Shown here piece by piece: positions 23,599-32,113 of a stretch of DNA of 35,737 nt. Below the pieces are notes generated by a model that had not been told where the DNA came from, searched no databases, and was given only the letters and a program-made list of their open reading frames with translations. A program made the position numbers and the translations under genes. Source of the DNA: GH45 sp965370965 (GTDB lineage Bacteria > Bacteroidota > Bacteroidia > Bacteroidales > SZUA-534); the NCBI GenBank assembly GCA_965370965.1, contig CBDUWQ010000017.1, forward strand, positions 1-35,737, given 5' to 3'. The stretch's first letter is position 1. The number at the start of each line of letters is the position of its first letter.

Positions 23599-24714
23599 TC
23601 AAATACTATACAAAGGTTGACCTGTTAAAGGGTTTTGTGGGTATTGAGTACAAAGTGCAGCAAGCACATCCTGATGTGTAACTGCAACATTCATTACCGT
23701 ATCGTTACCTCCATAATAAATTAATACTGTTCCATCAGGTTTGCAAACTACACCGCACGAGAATACCACATTAGGAACATGTACATAATCTGTTTCATTA
23801 ACCTTACAATCGGCAGCCGATGGATAAATTAAAGGTATACTTGACACCTGCACCTTTTCCGGATTGTCTTTATTATGGAGAGCCACTCCCAGCACATAAG
23901 GATTCCCGTCCATGGTGCTTCTTACTCCATGAAAAATATTTATCCAACCATGGGGTGTAAGAAATGGAGTTGCCCCGGGACCAATTTTATCGGAAAAAGC
24001 ATTCGGGCCTCCCTCCTGCTTCATTATCGGGTCATTGGTAAGTTGCCACTGTCCACTTTCAATATTATCAGAATAACCAATTTTTATCTCTTTAAAAATT
24101 CCACCTATTTGGTCTATATTATAATCGTTAGGGCGCAATAAGGCCACATATTTATTATTGATTTTTGAAGGAAATATAACTACGTTTCGCATATCGGACG
24201 ACAAAAGAGGACCATGCCGCATAAAGCTTTTAAAATCAGTTGTTGTAATTAATGACACCCTTACCCTGTCTTTAATCAGCCCATGATATGCACTATAAGT
24301 AATATAATAAGTGCCATCAATAAAGGAAATTCTCGAGTCCTCAACACCTCCAGTTTCATTTTCAATCAGCTCTTGCTTATTTACCCCTTCCGCAAACAGA
24401 TCATTTTCGTTACATGGTTTTAATACGGGCATTGGTTCAATTTTCCAATAGGTAATACCCTCAATGCTTGTAGCCATGCCAATAACCGATATGCCATTAC
24501 GCAAATGCGAACGAAACAGCATAATTGTTTTGTCTTTTATTTGGGTAATTCCTGCATTATGAACTGTAATCACCTTGTATTTAGGGTCAGTCCAAACTTT
24601 ATTAACATCGTGAGCTGTTAAAATTGGATTCCCCGGATATCGGAATACCGGATTTGCAAGATCAACCTTGGCTGAAAAATTACCTATTTTTATATTGTTG
24701 CTAATTATGGGCAT
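23599..24714 (-). CDS. GH130 glycoside phosphorylase or glycosidase (2)
   Basis: A 371-residue GH130 enzyme with the family landmarks FRYPGNPILTAHDV (24-37), VHNAGITQIKDKTIMLFRSH (51-70), TGGVEDSRISFIDGTYYITYSA (121-142), NVVIFPSKINNKYVALLRP and GPGATPFLTPHGWINIFHGVR. No signal peptide; expected to be cytoplasmic. Its ATG overlaps the stop of the upstream toroid gene by one base (TAATG), implying coupled translation. It differs from the 22443-23582 paralogue in length of loops and is not a near copy, so the two probably have different substrates. Specificity unresolved. Confidence 0.87.
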   Translation of the reverse strand: MPIISNNIKIGNFSAKVDLANPVFRYPGNPILTAHDVNKVWTDPKYKVITVHNAGITQIKDKTIMLFRSHLRNGISVIGMATSIEGITYWKIEPMPVLKPCNENDLFAEGVNKQELIENETGGVEDSRISFIDGTYYITYSAYHGLIKDRVRVSLITTTDFKSFMRHGPLLSSDMRNVVIFPSKINNKYVALLRPNDYNIDQIGGIFKEIKIGYSDNIESGQWQLTNDPIMKQEGGPNAFSDKIGPGATPFLTPHGWINIFHGVRSTMDGNPYVLGVALHNKDNPEKVQVSSIPLIYPSAADCKVNETDYVHVPNVVFSCGVVCKPDGTVLIYYGGNDTVMNVAVTHQDVLAALCTQYPQNPLTGQPLYSI

Positions 24715-26012
24715 TAATTTGTTGTTTTTTGAGTTTTAAAATATTTAATCATTGCTTTAAAAGCTATTGGATTTTTCTCAATGGCTTGAATAGTTAATAA
24801 TGCTTCAATTGTTGATTCGGCTCCTGAATTATAGTTTATATCAGATACGGTGTTAATACCATCAAAACAGATGCCGGTTTTAGCATTGTATATTACCTCG
24901 TTTGCAGGATTGTTTCCCAGAAACCATGAGCCCATTTCTCCTGCCTGTATTGCATACTTATCTATTTTAGTAATCTCATATGCTTGCAGGCAGGCAAATA
25001 CGATTGGCCTAACTCCATATGCTATCTGAGGGTACTGTTTCTGATTAATTACTTCAATGGTGCCTTCAACTTCATTCAAAGAAAATCCACTAATCCAATT
25101 CTCCTTTAACAGATAAGGATAAAAATGATTGATTTCGAACAAGGCGGCATCAATAAACTGTTGTTCGCCAAGGTAATCACCAGCCAATAAAAGTGCATAG
25201 CTTTGTATATTGCCCCATGCATGCCAAATATTTTGCCAACTTAAAAATGCACCAAAAGGATGGGTATTTTCATCACCTTTCTGAACCTTTAAAATGGCTT
25301 TACCCAATTTTAGAATTAGTTGATCGATTTCAGGATCGTTATTAATTTTTGAATAATTCGTCAATCCAACCATCATCAACCCAACCTGATCGGCTCCAAA
25401 TCTATTTATTATATAGGTAACATTAATACCTGCATAATTATAAGTGCTGTCGGCTATAACAATATCGTTTTTCATGTTATATGTCAATTTATCAATTGCT
25501 TTTGCACACTCAATAGCAAGTTTATTATTATTGGTTTTATTTAGCAAAATATTAGCCTCGGTTAAAGCCCATAACGCTCTCCACGACCAAAAATTTGGTT
25601 TTGAAATACTATTTTTATGCTCTTTATGAATAGTAACATCGGGGTAAAGAAAATTATAAAAATAGCCTGTTGTGTCCTGCATTTTTAATACCATGTTTAC
25701 CAACATTTTTATTTTATTCAAATCATCAGAATTGGGATTAATATTGTAATACCGAACCCAAAATACAAGGGCTCGTGCCACATCATCAACGCAAGTAAAA
25801 CCCTCAACCGGATCGGCCAATAAATTATATTTTGGGGCATCACAATAAATCCATACTGTTCCTATGGAAGATGAGTCAGCCGGCCATTTATATTCTTGAT
25901 AAAGATGGCTTAGGTGGCTTGGGTTAATCATACTATTAGGTTGCTTGTGTGAGCACGAAGCCACAAAAACTATAAATATGCTAAAAAATAGCAATCTTTT
26001 AAATATTCGCAT
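24714..26012 (-). CDS. (alpha/alpha)-toroid-like lipoprotein of the GH130 locus
   Basis: A 432-residue predicted lipoprotein (signal 1-19, lipobox VASC with C20). The body is mostly paired helices, with an early GFTCVDDVARALVFWVRYY segment (about 72-90), SWRALWALTEANILL, a NIWHAWGNIQSYALLLAGDYL stretch and a C-terminal PANEVIYNAKTGICFDGIN region. The pattern of helical hairpins with a VDD-x-ARAL phrase matches the (alpha/alpha)6 toroid domains that occur next to mannosyl/GH130 genes or fused to glycosyltransferases. It probably binds or trims oligosaccharide in the periplasm. No family number can be assigned with confidence. Coupled to the downstream GH130 gene and 12 bases after the next upstream one. 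Confidence 0.65.
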   Translation of the reverse strand: MRIFKRLLFFSIFIVFVASCSHKQPNSMINPSHLSHLYQEYKWPADSSSIGTVWIYCDAPKYNLLADPVEGFTCVDDVARALVFWVRYYNINPNSDDLNKIKMLVNMVLKMQDTTGYFYNFLYPDVTIHKEHKNSISKPNFWSWRALWALTEANILLNKTNNNKLAIECAKAIDKLTYNMKNDIVIADSTYNYAGINVTYIINRFGADQVGLMMVGLTNYSKINNDPEIDQLILKLGKAILKVQKGDENTHPFGAFLSWQNIWHAWGNIQSYALLLAGDYLGEQQFIDAALFEINHFYPYLLKENWISGFSLNEVEGTIEVINQKQYPQIAYGVRPIVFACLQAYEITKIDKYAIQAGEMGSWFLGNNPANEVIYNAKTGICFDGINTVSDINYNSGAESTIEALLTIQAIEKNPIAFKAMIKYFKTQKTTN

Positions 26013-26024
26013 TATTTCAAATGT

Positions 26025-27455
26025 TTAAAACAACTTTAACAACTCATCAATATTAATACCGGCAAAACCCGATGCTGAATCGGACATTGCATAAGGTATA
26101 GTTAAACGATTTTGATTTACCATTGCACCGCATGAGTAAACCACGTTAGGCACGTACCCTTCCCGTTCGTCAAGGTCAGGTTCAATAAGTGGCTCGTTAA
26201 GTGTTGATAATACCTCAGATGGATTTTTCAAACTTAACAATGCTGCGCTAATAACATAACGGCGCATGGGACCTACTGCATGTGTTAATAGTAACCATCC
26301 TTTTTTAGTTTTTATGGGCGAACCGCAATTGCCCATTTGTACCGATTCCCAAAAACGTTGAGGCTCAATTATTGTTTCCCAGTTTTCCCAAAAATAAAGG
26401 TTGTCGGAATACATAATATTTATAAGGCATCCGCCCTGACGAGATATCATAACAAATTTACCATCTATTTTTTCAGGAAACAGAGCCATTCCTTTATCCT
26501 GCACCCCATTACCATACATTGTTCTTATCTTAAAATGGGTAAAGTCCTCAGTTTCTATTAATTGCGAGCGTATTTCATGACCGTTATAAGCCGTATATGT
26601 GCCATAATAACAAACCTTGCCCTTATGTGTAAATTTTACAAACCTTACATCTTCCATTCCCATTGATTCTGCCTTGGCATTGGGAAATATTACCCTTTCA
26701 TTAATAGGGATATCGTCATAAAAACTTACATCATAATTAGTATCTGTTATTTGCTGTATTGCTTCAAATGTGTCCTTTATACTTACGTTGGAAGATTGCT
26801 CACTAAGGTTGTTGAAAATATCTACTATCTCCTTTTCGGTACATTCATTTGGCAATAAATCAAGAACTTTACCATCTGCTCCTTTAAAATGCTTGATACG
26901 TATTTTTAAAAAGTCCTTTGAGTATTTTTTACTGATGTTCTTTTTTGAACATGTTGTAAATTCAGAAGGTTCATCCAACATTATATTACCACGCTCGTTC
27001 ACAATTCCGGTTTGAAATGAGATGGAAGATATGTGCCCTTCACCTGTTGACCGTAAACTAATAATAAAACGTTTCTCTCCTTTATTTAAACCGCTTTGGT
27101 TAGGATGTGGAACCATAGATGGATTAAAAAGTGCTGCACCTTCAATCGAATACTCTTTAGTAAAATAAGCTCCTGTTAAAAGCTTTCGGTTATCAGAATA
27201 ATTAGCTATTTCAGGGATATGATCCAATATCTCATTATAATGGTCAAGCCATGCTTGTTTTATGTTGCGATGCCTGCTGCTAAATTCTTTTATTACGCCC
27301 GATAATATTTCCTCAACCTCCTCTTCGGTGAGCTCCTTAACATTATCAATGATTTTATCAATACGATTGCTACCAAAAGACAATAAGAGATAAATAGGTA
27401 TTACCTTTTTTTCATTGGCTTTAAGCCAGATGTTTGATCTTTGAATCGGAATCAT
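26025..27455 (-). CDS. long GH130 enzyme with N-terminal helical extension
   Basis: At 476 residues this GH130 is about 100 longer than its two neighbours. The extra N-terminal part (1-105) is helical, with ELTEEEVEEILSGVIKEF and HYNEILDHIPEI. The propeller then has EGAALFNPSMVPHP (about 105-118), FIISLRSTGEGHISSISFQTG, SMGMEDVRFVKF around the conserved aspartate, QDKGMALFPEKIDGKFVMISR and GSPIKTKKGWLLLTHAVG. The long-N-terminus type resembles GH130 proteins reported on beta-1,2-mannosides, but the motifs alone do not prove that. No signal peptide. The gap before it (27456-27623) holds only short repeats. Confidence 0.85.
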   Translation of the reverse strand: MIPIQRSNIWLKANEKKVIPIYLLLSFGSNRIDKIIDNVKELTEEEVEEILSGVIKEFSSRHRNIKQAWLDHYNEILDHIPEIANYSDNRKLLTGAYFTKEYSIEGAALFNPSMVPHPNQSGLNKGEKRFIISLRSTGEGHISSISFQTGIVNERGNIMLDEPSEFTTCSKKNISKKYSKDFLKIRIKHFKGADGKVLDLLPNECTEKEIVDIFNNLSEQSSNVSIKDTFEAIQQITDTNYDVSFYDDIPINERVIFPNAKAESMGMEDVRFVKFTHKGKVCYYGTYTAYNGHEIRSQLIETEDFTHFKIRTMYGNGVQDKGMALFPEKIDGKFVMISRQGGCLINIMYSDNLYFWENWETIIEPQRFWESVQMGNCGSPIKTKKGWLLLTHAVGPMRRYVISAALLSLKNPSEVLSTLNEPLIEPDLDEREGYVPNVVYSCGAMVNQNRLTIPYAMSDSASGFAGINIDELLKLF

Positions 27456-27566
27456 TTTTTCTTAATTGTTTAATTTTTAGTTTATTGGGTTTGTTATTAT
27501 TTTAGCTTTACTATTAATTTAAATGCATGAATGATTTAATGCTACAATATTTTTTATTATCTCATT

Positions 27567-27590
27567 GTATCATTCAATCACTGTATCATT
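27567..27590. repeat. short direct repeat between the permease and GH130 genes
   Basis: The 9-mer TGTATCATT occurs at 27567-27575 and 27582-27590 with a 15-base period, in a 168-base gap inside the cluster. This is the widest gap in the operon, so a secondary promoter or binding site may lie here; no canonical box is seen. Confidence 0.3.
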
Positions 27591-27623
27591 AATCTATTAC
27601 AACATTTATGTTAAATTAATTCA

Positions 27624-28433
27624 CTATCCTTTTAAGCCTGTTGATGCCATACTTTGAATAAAATATTTTTGAAATATTGAGTAAACTACCATTATTGGCA
27701 ATGCAAGCAAAACAGCCGATGCCAGCTTAACACCTAATTGAGCTTCGGACCTTCCGCCCACGGCAAAAAGGGTTACTAATTGTGGCATGGTCATAAGTTG
27801 TTCGTCACGAATAACAATTAATGGCCAAAGCACATCATTCCACGAGCTCATAAAAGCCAAAATAGAAACTGTAATAATTGTTGGTATTACATTGGGCCAA
27901 ATTATCTGAAAAATAATCCTCAGCTCGCCACTACCATCAATTCGTGCCGCATCAATTAAATCGCGGGGTATGGTTTTAAATGCCATTCGAAACATAATAA
28001 TAGAGAACGCATTGTTTAGTGCCGGAATTATTAGTGCTGCATAAGTATCAACCCACCCTAACTTTACCATTATTATATAATTGGGAATAAGGGTAATTTG
28101 AAAAGGGAGAGTCATTGTAAAAATTATTACATAAAATATTAAATCGCGCCCCTTAAATTGCATAGTTGCCAAGGCATATCCTACCATAGAACCAAAAACA
28201 ATTACCCCAAATGTTGAAACAGATGCCACAAAAAGACTATTGAGCAGTGCCCTGCCAATGGGTATCTTATCAAACATTTGAAGGTAATTGTCAAAGGTGA
28301 ATTTATTAGGAATCAGCACTAAATCACTAATTCCTCCTTCAGTTGATAGCGATGCCATTATCATCCATACAAATGGGTACAAAAATGATAATGCAGCTAT
28401 CAATAACAAAGTATATATAAATATTTGTTTCAT
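27624..28433 (-). CDS. sugar ABC importer permease, MalG type
   Basis: A 269-residue inner-membrane permease of the CUT1 family (MalG/UgpE type) with six predicted helices. The EAA loop that docks the ATPase is DAARIDGSGELRIIFQIIWPNVIPT (within about 160-185), with its conserved glycine. It is three bases downstream of the partner permease gene. Together with the solute-binding protein and the ATPase at the end of the cluster it makes a complete importer. Length and topology are normal. Confidence 0.92.
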   Translation of the reverse strand: MKQIFIYTLLLIAALSFLYPFVWMIMASLSTEGGISDLVLIPNKFTFDNYLQMFDKIPIGRALLNSLFVASVSTFGVIVFGSMVGYALATMQFKGRDLIFYVIIFTMTLPFQITLIPNYIIMVKLGWVDTYAALIIPALNNAFSIIMFRMAFKTIPRDLIDAARIDGSGELRIIFQIIWPNVIPTIITVSILAFMSSWNDVLWPLIVIRDEQLMTMPQLVTLFAVGGRSEAQLGVKLASAVLLALPIMVVYSIFQKYFIQSMASTGLKG

Positions 28434-28436
28434 ATT

Positions 28437-29309
28437 TTAATTTTCACGTTCAACAACCTTTTTTTGAATTACCACAACCACCATAATCAATAGTGCAAAA
28501 AATATTCCCAATGTTGCTGAATATCCCATATGGTAAAACTCAAATGCTTGTTTATAAATATACAGAACCGCCGAAAGTGTACTATTTAATGGACCTCCAC
28601 CAGTCATTATATAAGGTTCGATAAATAGGCTAAACCCACCTATGGTTGACAAAATAACTACCATAAATATTGTTGGGTTGATAGACGGCAAAGTGATATG
28701 CCAAAACTTTTGCCAATGGGTAGCTCCTTCAATATCGGCAGCCTCGTAATAGCGTTCGGGAACAGTTTGAAGACCTACCAAAAACAGTATAACATACAGA
28801 CCAACATTTTTCCATGTTGCCATTAGTGCAATTGAGCCCATGGCAATATTTGGTTGGTTTAGCCAACCAACTTTCCCCAGTCCGGCCGACATTAAAAAAC
28901 GGTTAATAAGCCCCGAATCAAAACTTAACAACTGCTGCCAAAGAATGGTTATTACAACCCCCGAAACTATAACAGGAAGAAAAAAGGCAGCACGAAAAAA
29001 ACCCTTAAACTTGAGTTTTTGATTAAGGAATTCGGCCAAAGCCAATGCAATTATTATTTGCAATGGAATGTGTACTATTAAAAACTTTAGAGTATTAATT
29101 AACGATTTCCAAAATAGACGGTCGTGAAAAAGGTGTGTGAAATTATCGAAGCCAACAAACTCCATTGGTGATATTATATTCCATTTATGAAAAGTTAATA
29201 CAAAAGAAAATAATACCGGAAATGCCACAAATACAGTAAAATGTATTAAATAAGGTGATACCAGTAAATAGGGAACAATTTTATTTTTTAATTTTTTGTC
29301 AATGTTCAT
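28437..29309 (-). CDS. sugar ABC importer permease, MalF/UgpA type
   Basis: A 290-residue inner-membrane permease of the CUT1 family, with the start LLVSPYLIHFTVFVAFPVLFSF-type first helix, five further helices and the EAA loop EAADIEGATHWQKFWHITLP (about 195-214). It pairs with the MalG-type permease that follows by three bases. Its short periplasmic part distinguishes it from Escherichia MalF and is normal for UgpA/AraP-like permeases. Confidence 0.92.
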   Translation of the reverse strand: MNIDKKLKNKIVPYLLVSPYLIHFTVFVAFPVLFSFVLTFHKWNIISPMEFVGFDNFTHLFHDRLFWKSLINTLKFLIVHIPLQIIIALALAEFLNQKLKFKGFFRAAFFLPVIVSGVVITILWQQLLSFDSGLINRFLMSAGLGKVGWLNQPNIAMGSIALMATWKNVGLYVILFLVGLQTVPERYYEAADIEGATHWQKFWHITLPSINPTIFMVVILSTIGGFSLFIEPYIMTGGGPLNSTLSAVLYIYKQAFEFYHMGYSATLGIFFALLIMVVVVIQKKVVEREN

Positions 29310-29357
29310 TGTTTATTATTTATTACCACATTAAAAATTTGTTTAACCAACTGTACT

Positions 29358-30815
29358 TTATTTCAATATTGATTTTAACCTCCATAACTCTAGTTTGTTA
29401 ATTGTTACCGACCCTAAATCGGTATAAAAATGTATTAGTCCCTTATTATTTTGTGATGGAAATACCCTTTCGGTAAATACCACCTCTCCGTCATTTACAA
29501 ATACTTCTATAATAGATTTATCGATAAATACATGGAGTTTTAACTTATTCTCAATAAGATTTACCCTTGCAGTTTCTTTACTCAAAAAATCATTATGAAA
29601 GCTTACATTCCCCGATTTTCTTCGGTCAATTGAGAGGTAAGCTGTTTTTTGAGAATACTCAATAATTGTCTCTTCTTTTTCGTCTTTTAATATTTTAATC
29701 CCAAACTTTTCAGCCTTCCTTAAATCAATATCAATCAACAGCTCAACTGATGTTCCATAAAATCCTTTATCGTATAATGTGTTATATTCATTATCTATAA
29801 CTATATTTTCAACACAAAAATATTCCTCTCTAAGTTTTAGATATTCAACAATTGGTTTTTGGCAAATAATATATTTTTCTTTCTGCTCTTTTAAGAATAA
29901 CTCGCGCGGAATACTAAGCATACCCCTCCACGGATGAGTTGGAAGCAGGCTGCTGTAGTTCCAATTATTTGCCCACCCAATAAGTATCCTTCTTCCATCT
30001 TCTTTTGGGATATTATTCCATGTATATCCGGCATAAAAATCTTTTCCATAGTCTAATATTTTTATTTCCTGCTCCTCTTTAAACTGTTTACCGTTAAAAT
30101 TGCCAATTAAGTAATGCATACCGTTTAATCCCTTGTATGCACCTATGCCTGAAAGTAATAGTACCCATTTTATTTCATCAGGTTTATTTTCAACATGCAA
30201 TTGAAACATATCAGGGCACTCCAATAATCCATTGTTAACTTCGTTGTTATGGTATTCACTTTCAAGTTTCCATTTAATTAAATCAACCGATGAATAAAAT
30301 TGCAAATGCCTAATTTCAGATAATGCCACAACCATTATCCATTGGTTTATTTCTTGAAACCAAAACACTTTTGGATCCCTAAATGCCTTATGACTACTCT
30401 CTATTATAGGATTCGACTCAAACTTTTCCCAAGTTCTTCCAATATCATTACTAAATGCAATTGATTGCGACTGCTTTGACAAATCTTTTTTGCTTTCGGT
30501 ATAAAAAGCTACCATTGTATCATTATTGCTGCCTAAACCTGCAACATTATATTTGTCAACCACACAACTGCCTGAGAATACCATTGTTTCATTTTCTTTA
30601 TCCTCATGAATGGCTACAGGCAAATGTTTCCAGTTAATTAAATTGGTGCTTACAGCATGTCCCCAACAAATATTTCCCCAATGTTTATCAAATGGGTTAT
30701 ACTGATAAAACAGATGATATTCTCCTTTATGATAAACCAAACCATTGGGGTCATTCATCCAATTTTTGGATGGCGAAAAATGAAATACTGGACGATATTG
30801 TTCCAAACCGGTCAT
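29358..30815 (-). CDS. GH32 beta-fructosidase (levanase/invertase-like)
   Basis: A 485-residue glycoside hydrolase family 32 enzyme with the complete catalytic set: nucleophile D22 in WMNDPNG (19-25), transition-state stabiliser D147 in FRDPK (145-149), and acid/base E199 in ECPDMF (199-204). A C-terminal beta-sandwich is at about 345-485. It has no signal peptide, so it should act in the cytoplasm on imported fructosides such as sucrose, oligofructans or kestose-like oligosaccharides. It sits between the solute-binding protein gene (10 bases) and the permeases in the same operon. Presence of GH32 with GH130 suggests the transported sugar contains fructose as well as mannose, or that the locus serves two substrates. 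Confidence 0.93.
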   Translation of the reverse strand: MTGLEQYRPVFHFSPSKNWMNDPNGLVYHKGEYHLFYQYNPFDKHWGNICWGHAVSTNLINWKHLPVAIHEDKENETMVFSGSCVVDKYNVAGLGSNNDTMVAFYTESKKDLSKQSQSIAFSNDIGRTWEKFESNPIIESSHKAFRDPKVFWFQEINQWIMVVALSEIRHLQFYSSVDLIKWKLESEYHNNEVNNGLLECPDMFQLHVENKPDEIKWVLLLSGIGAYKGLNGMHYLIGNFNGKQFKEEQEIKILDYGKDFYAGYTWNNIPKEDGRRILIGWANNWNYSSLLPTHPWRGMLSIPRELFLKEQKEKYIICQKPIVEYLKLREEYFCVENIVIDNEYNTLYDKGFYGTSVELLIDIDLRKAEKFGIKILKDEKEETIIEYSQKTAYLSIDRRKSGNVSFHNDFLSKETARVNLIENKLKLHVFIDKSIIEVFVNDGEVVFTERVFPSQNNKGLIHFYTDLGSVTINKLELWRLKSILK

Positions 30816-30825
30816 AATAAAGCTT

Positions 30826-32112
30826 TTATTTTACCCTTAACAGTATATTTACTGCTCTTTCAGCATCATCTAACGCCTGCTGTGGCGTTTTGCGACTATA
30901 TAAAACACACTGCTCATATTCTTGTGATATAATATCCATTACCTCTGTTATTTTATCACAGTTATCAATTCCTTTTACATATTTTGCCTGTTTTGCAAAC
31001 ACCTTTAATTTTGGATGTTGCTCAAAAAACATTTTAAATTCGGGCAAAGTATCCAATCCCTTTCGTCGTGGTAGCTGTTTTGTAATTTTCATAAAGGAAT
31101 AATCGCCTTCTCTCGATATCATTGTTTCAATAAAATTCCACGCCAATTGCGGATTTTTACAGGTTTTAAATATCACTATATTTTTTGGGTCTCCATAAGT
31201 ATAATAAGGTCCTTTATGATTATCGGGCACCGGCATATTAAAAAAGCCAAACTCAGTACCTTCATCCATAAATTTATTTAGATACGCAATTTCCCAAGGT
31301 CCTGTAAATTTTATTGCTACTGCACCTGCAATAAACTGGTCGGAAACTGCCGACTGCTGCTGACGCGAAAAATATTCATTATTATATAGTTGCTGTAAAA
31401 AACTAAAAACCTGTATTGAGTATTTATTATTAAATGCAGCCTTATTGTCTTTAATCAATGGTATGCCATTTGATGCAGCAAGGTACAAAGGGTAATAATT
31501 AAACAGGCGTTGATACCAAATTGGTTTAACCGATGTTATTCCAAACCATTGGTCAATATGTCCATCCCCATCTCTGTCTAATTTAAATTTTTTTGCTGCG
31601 TTAATAAATTCAGAATAGGTATATGGCAAGGAGTCTAAACCAAGCGTATCTAAAATATTTTTGTTATACAGTGTCATTATCGGATTTGTTTTCCACGGAA
31701 TTTGATAGATATGCCCATCACTTGATGTTATCTCGGCTATGGTAGCACTATCGCACCTTTTGTAAATAAATGGCAAAAAACCATACAAGGTATCCAATGC
31801 AATCAATACACCCGATTTTGCATAAAACTCAACGCTCCCCTGCCACATGTTGGCATAAATATCGGCTGTTGTTTTACCAACAACTGCCGCCAAAATAATC
31901 TCCTCGCTCGACTGCCCCTCCGGCACTGGTTGAAAATGAACTTTTTGGTTGGGATTATCGGCATTCCATTTATCAACTATTATTTTTGAAAATTTAATCT
32001 CAGAACTGTTGTTTGATGACCAATAGCTTATGGCAAAGTTTTTTTTTGAGTTTTTTGAACTGCATCCAAAAACAACCATTAGTAGCATAATATAAATAAA
32101 GCCTATTCTCAT
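30826..32112 (-). CDS. sugar ABC importer solute-binding lipoprotein (family 1)
   Basis: A 428-residue extracellular solute-binding protein with a lipoprotein signal peptide (MRIGFIYIMLLMVVFGC; lipidated cysteine 17) followed by SSKNS. The family-1 features are an early ISYWSSNNSSEIKF strand, QVHFQPVPEGQSSEEI-type segment, YQIPWKTNPIMTLYNKNILD (about 112-131) and INAAKKFKLDRDGDGHIDQWF. It would bind the oligosaccharide at the outer face of the inner membrane and hand it to the two permeases. It begins one base after the stop of the T9SS-secreted protein gene, so the two are in one operon. Confidence 0.92.
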   Translation of the reverse strand: MRIGFIYIMLLMVVFGCSSKNSKKNFAISYWSSNNSSEIKFSKIIVDKWNADNPNQKVHFQPVPEGQSSEEIILAAVVGKTTADIYANMWQGSVEFYAKSGVLIALDTLYGFLPFIYKRCDSATIAEITSSDGHIYQIPWKTNPIMTLYNKNILDTLGLDSLPYTYSEFINAAKKFKLDRDGDGHIDQWFGITSVKPIWYQRLFNYYPLYLAASNGIPLIKDNKAAFNNKYSIQVFSFLQQLYNNEYFSRQQQSAVSDQFIAGAVAIKFTGPWEIAYLNKFMDEGTEFGFFNMPVPDNHKGPYYTYGDPKNIVIFKTCKNPQLAWNFIETMISREGDYSFMKITKQLPRRKGLDTLPEFKMFFEQHPKLKVFAKQAKYVKGIDNCDKITEVMDIISQEYEQCVLYSRKTPQQALDDAERAVNILLRVK

Positions 32113-32113
32113 T

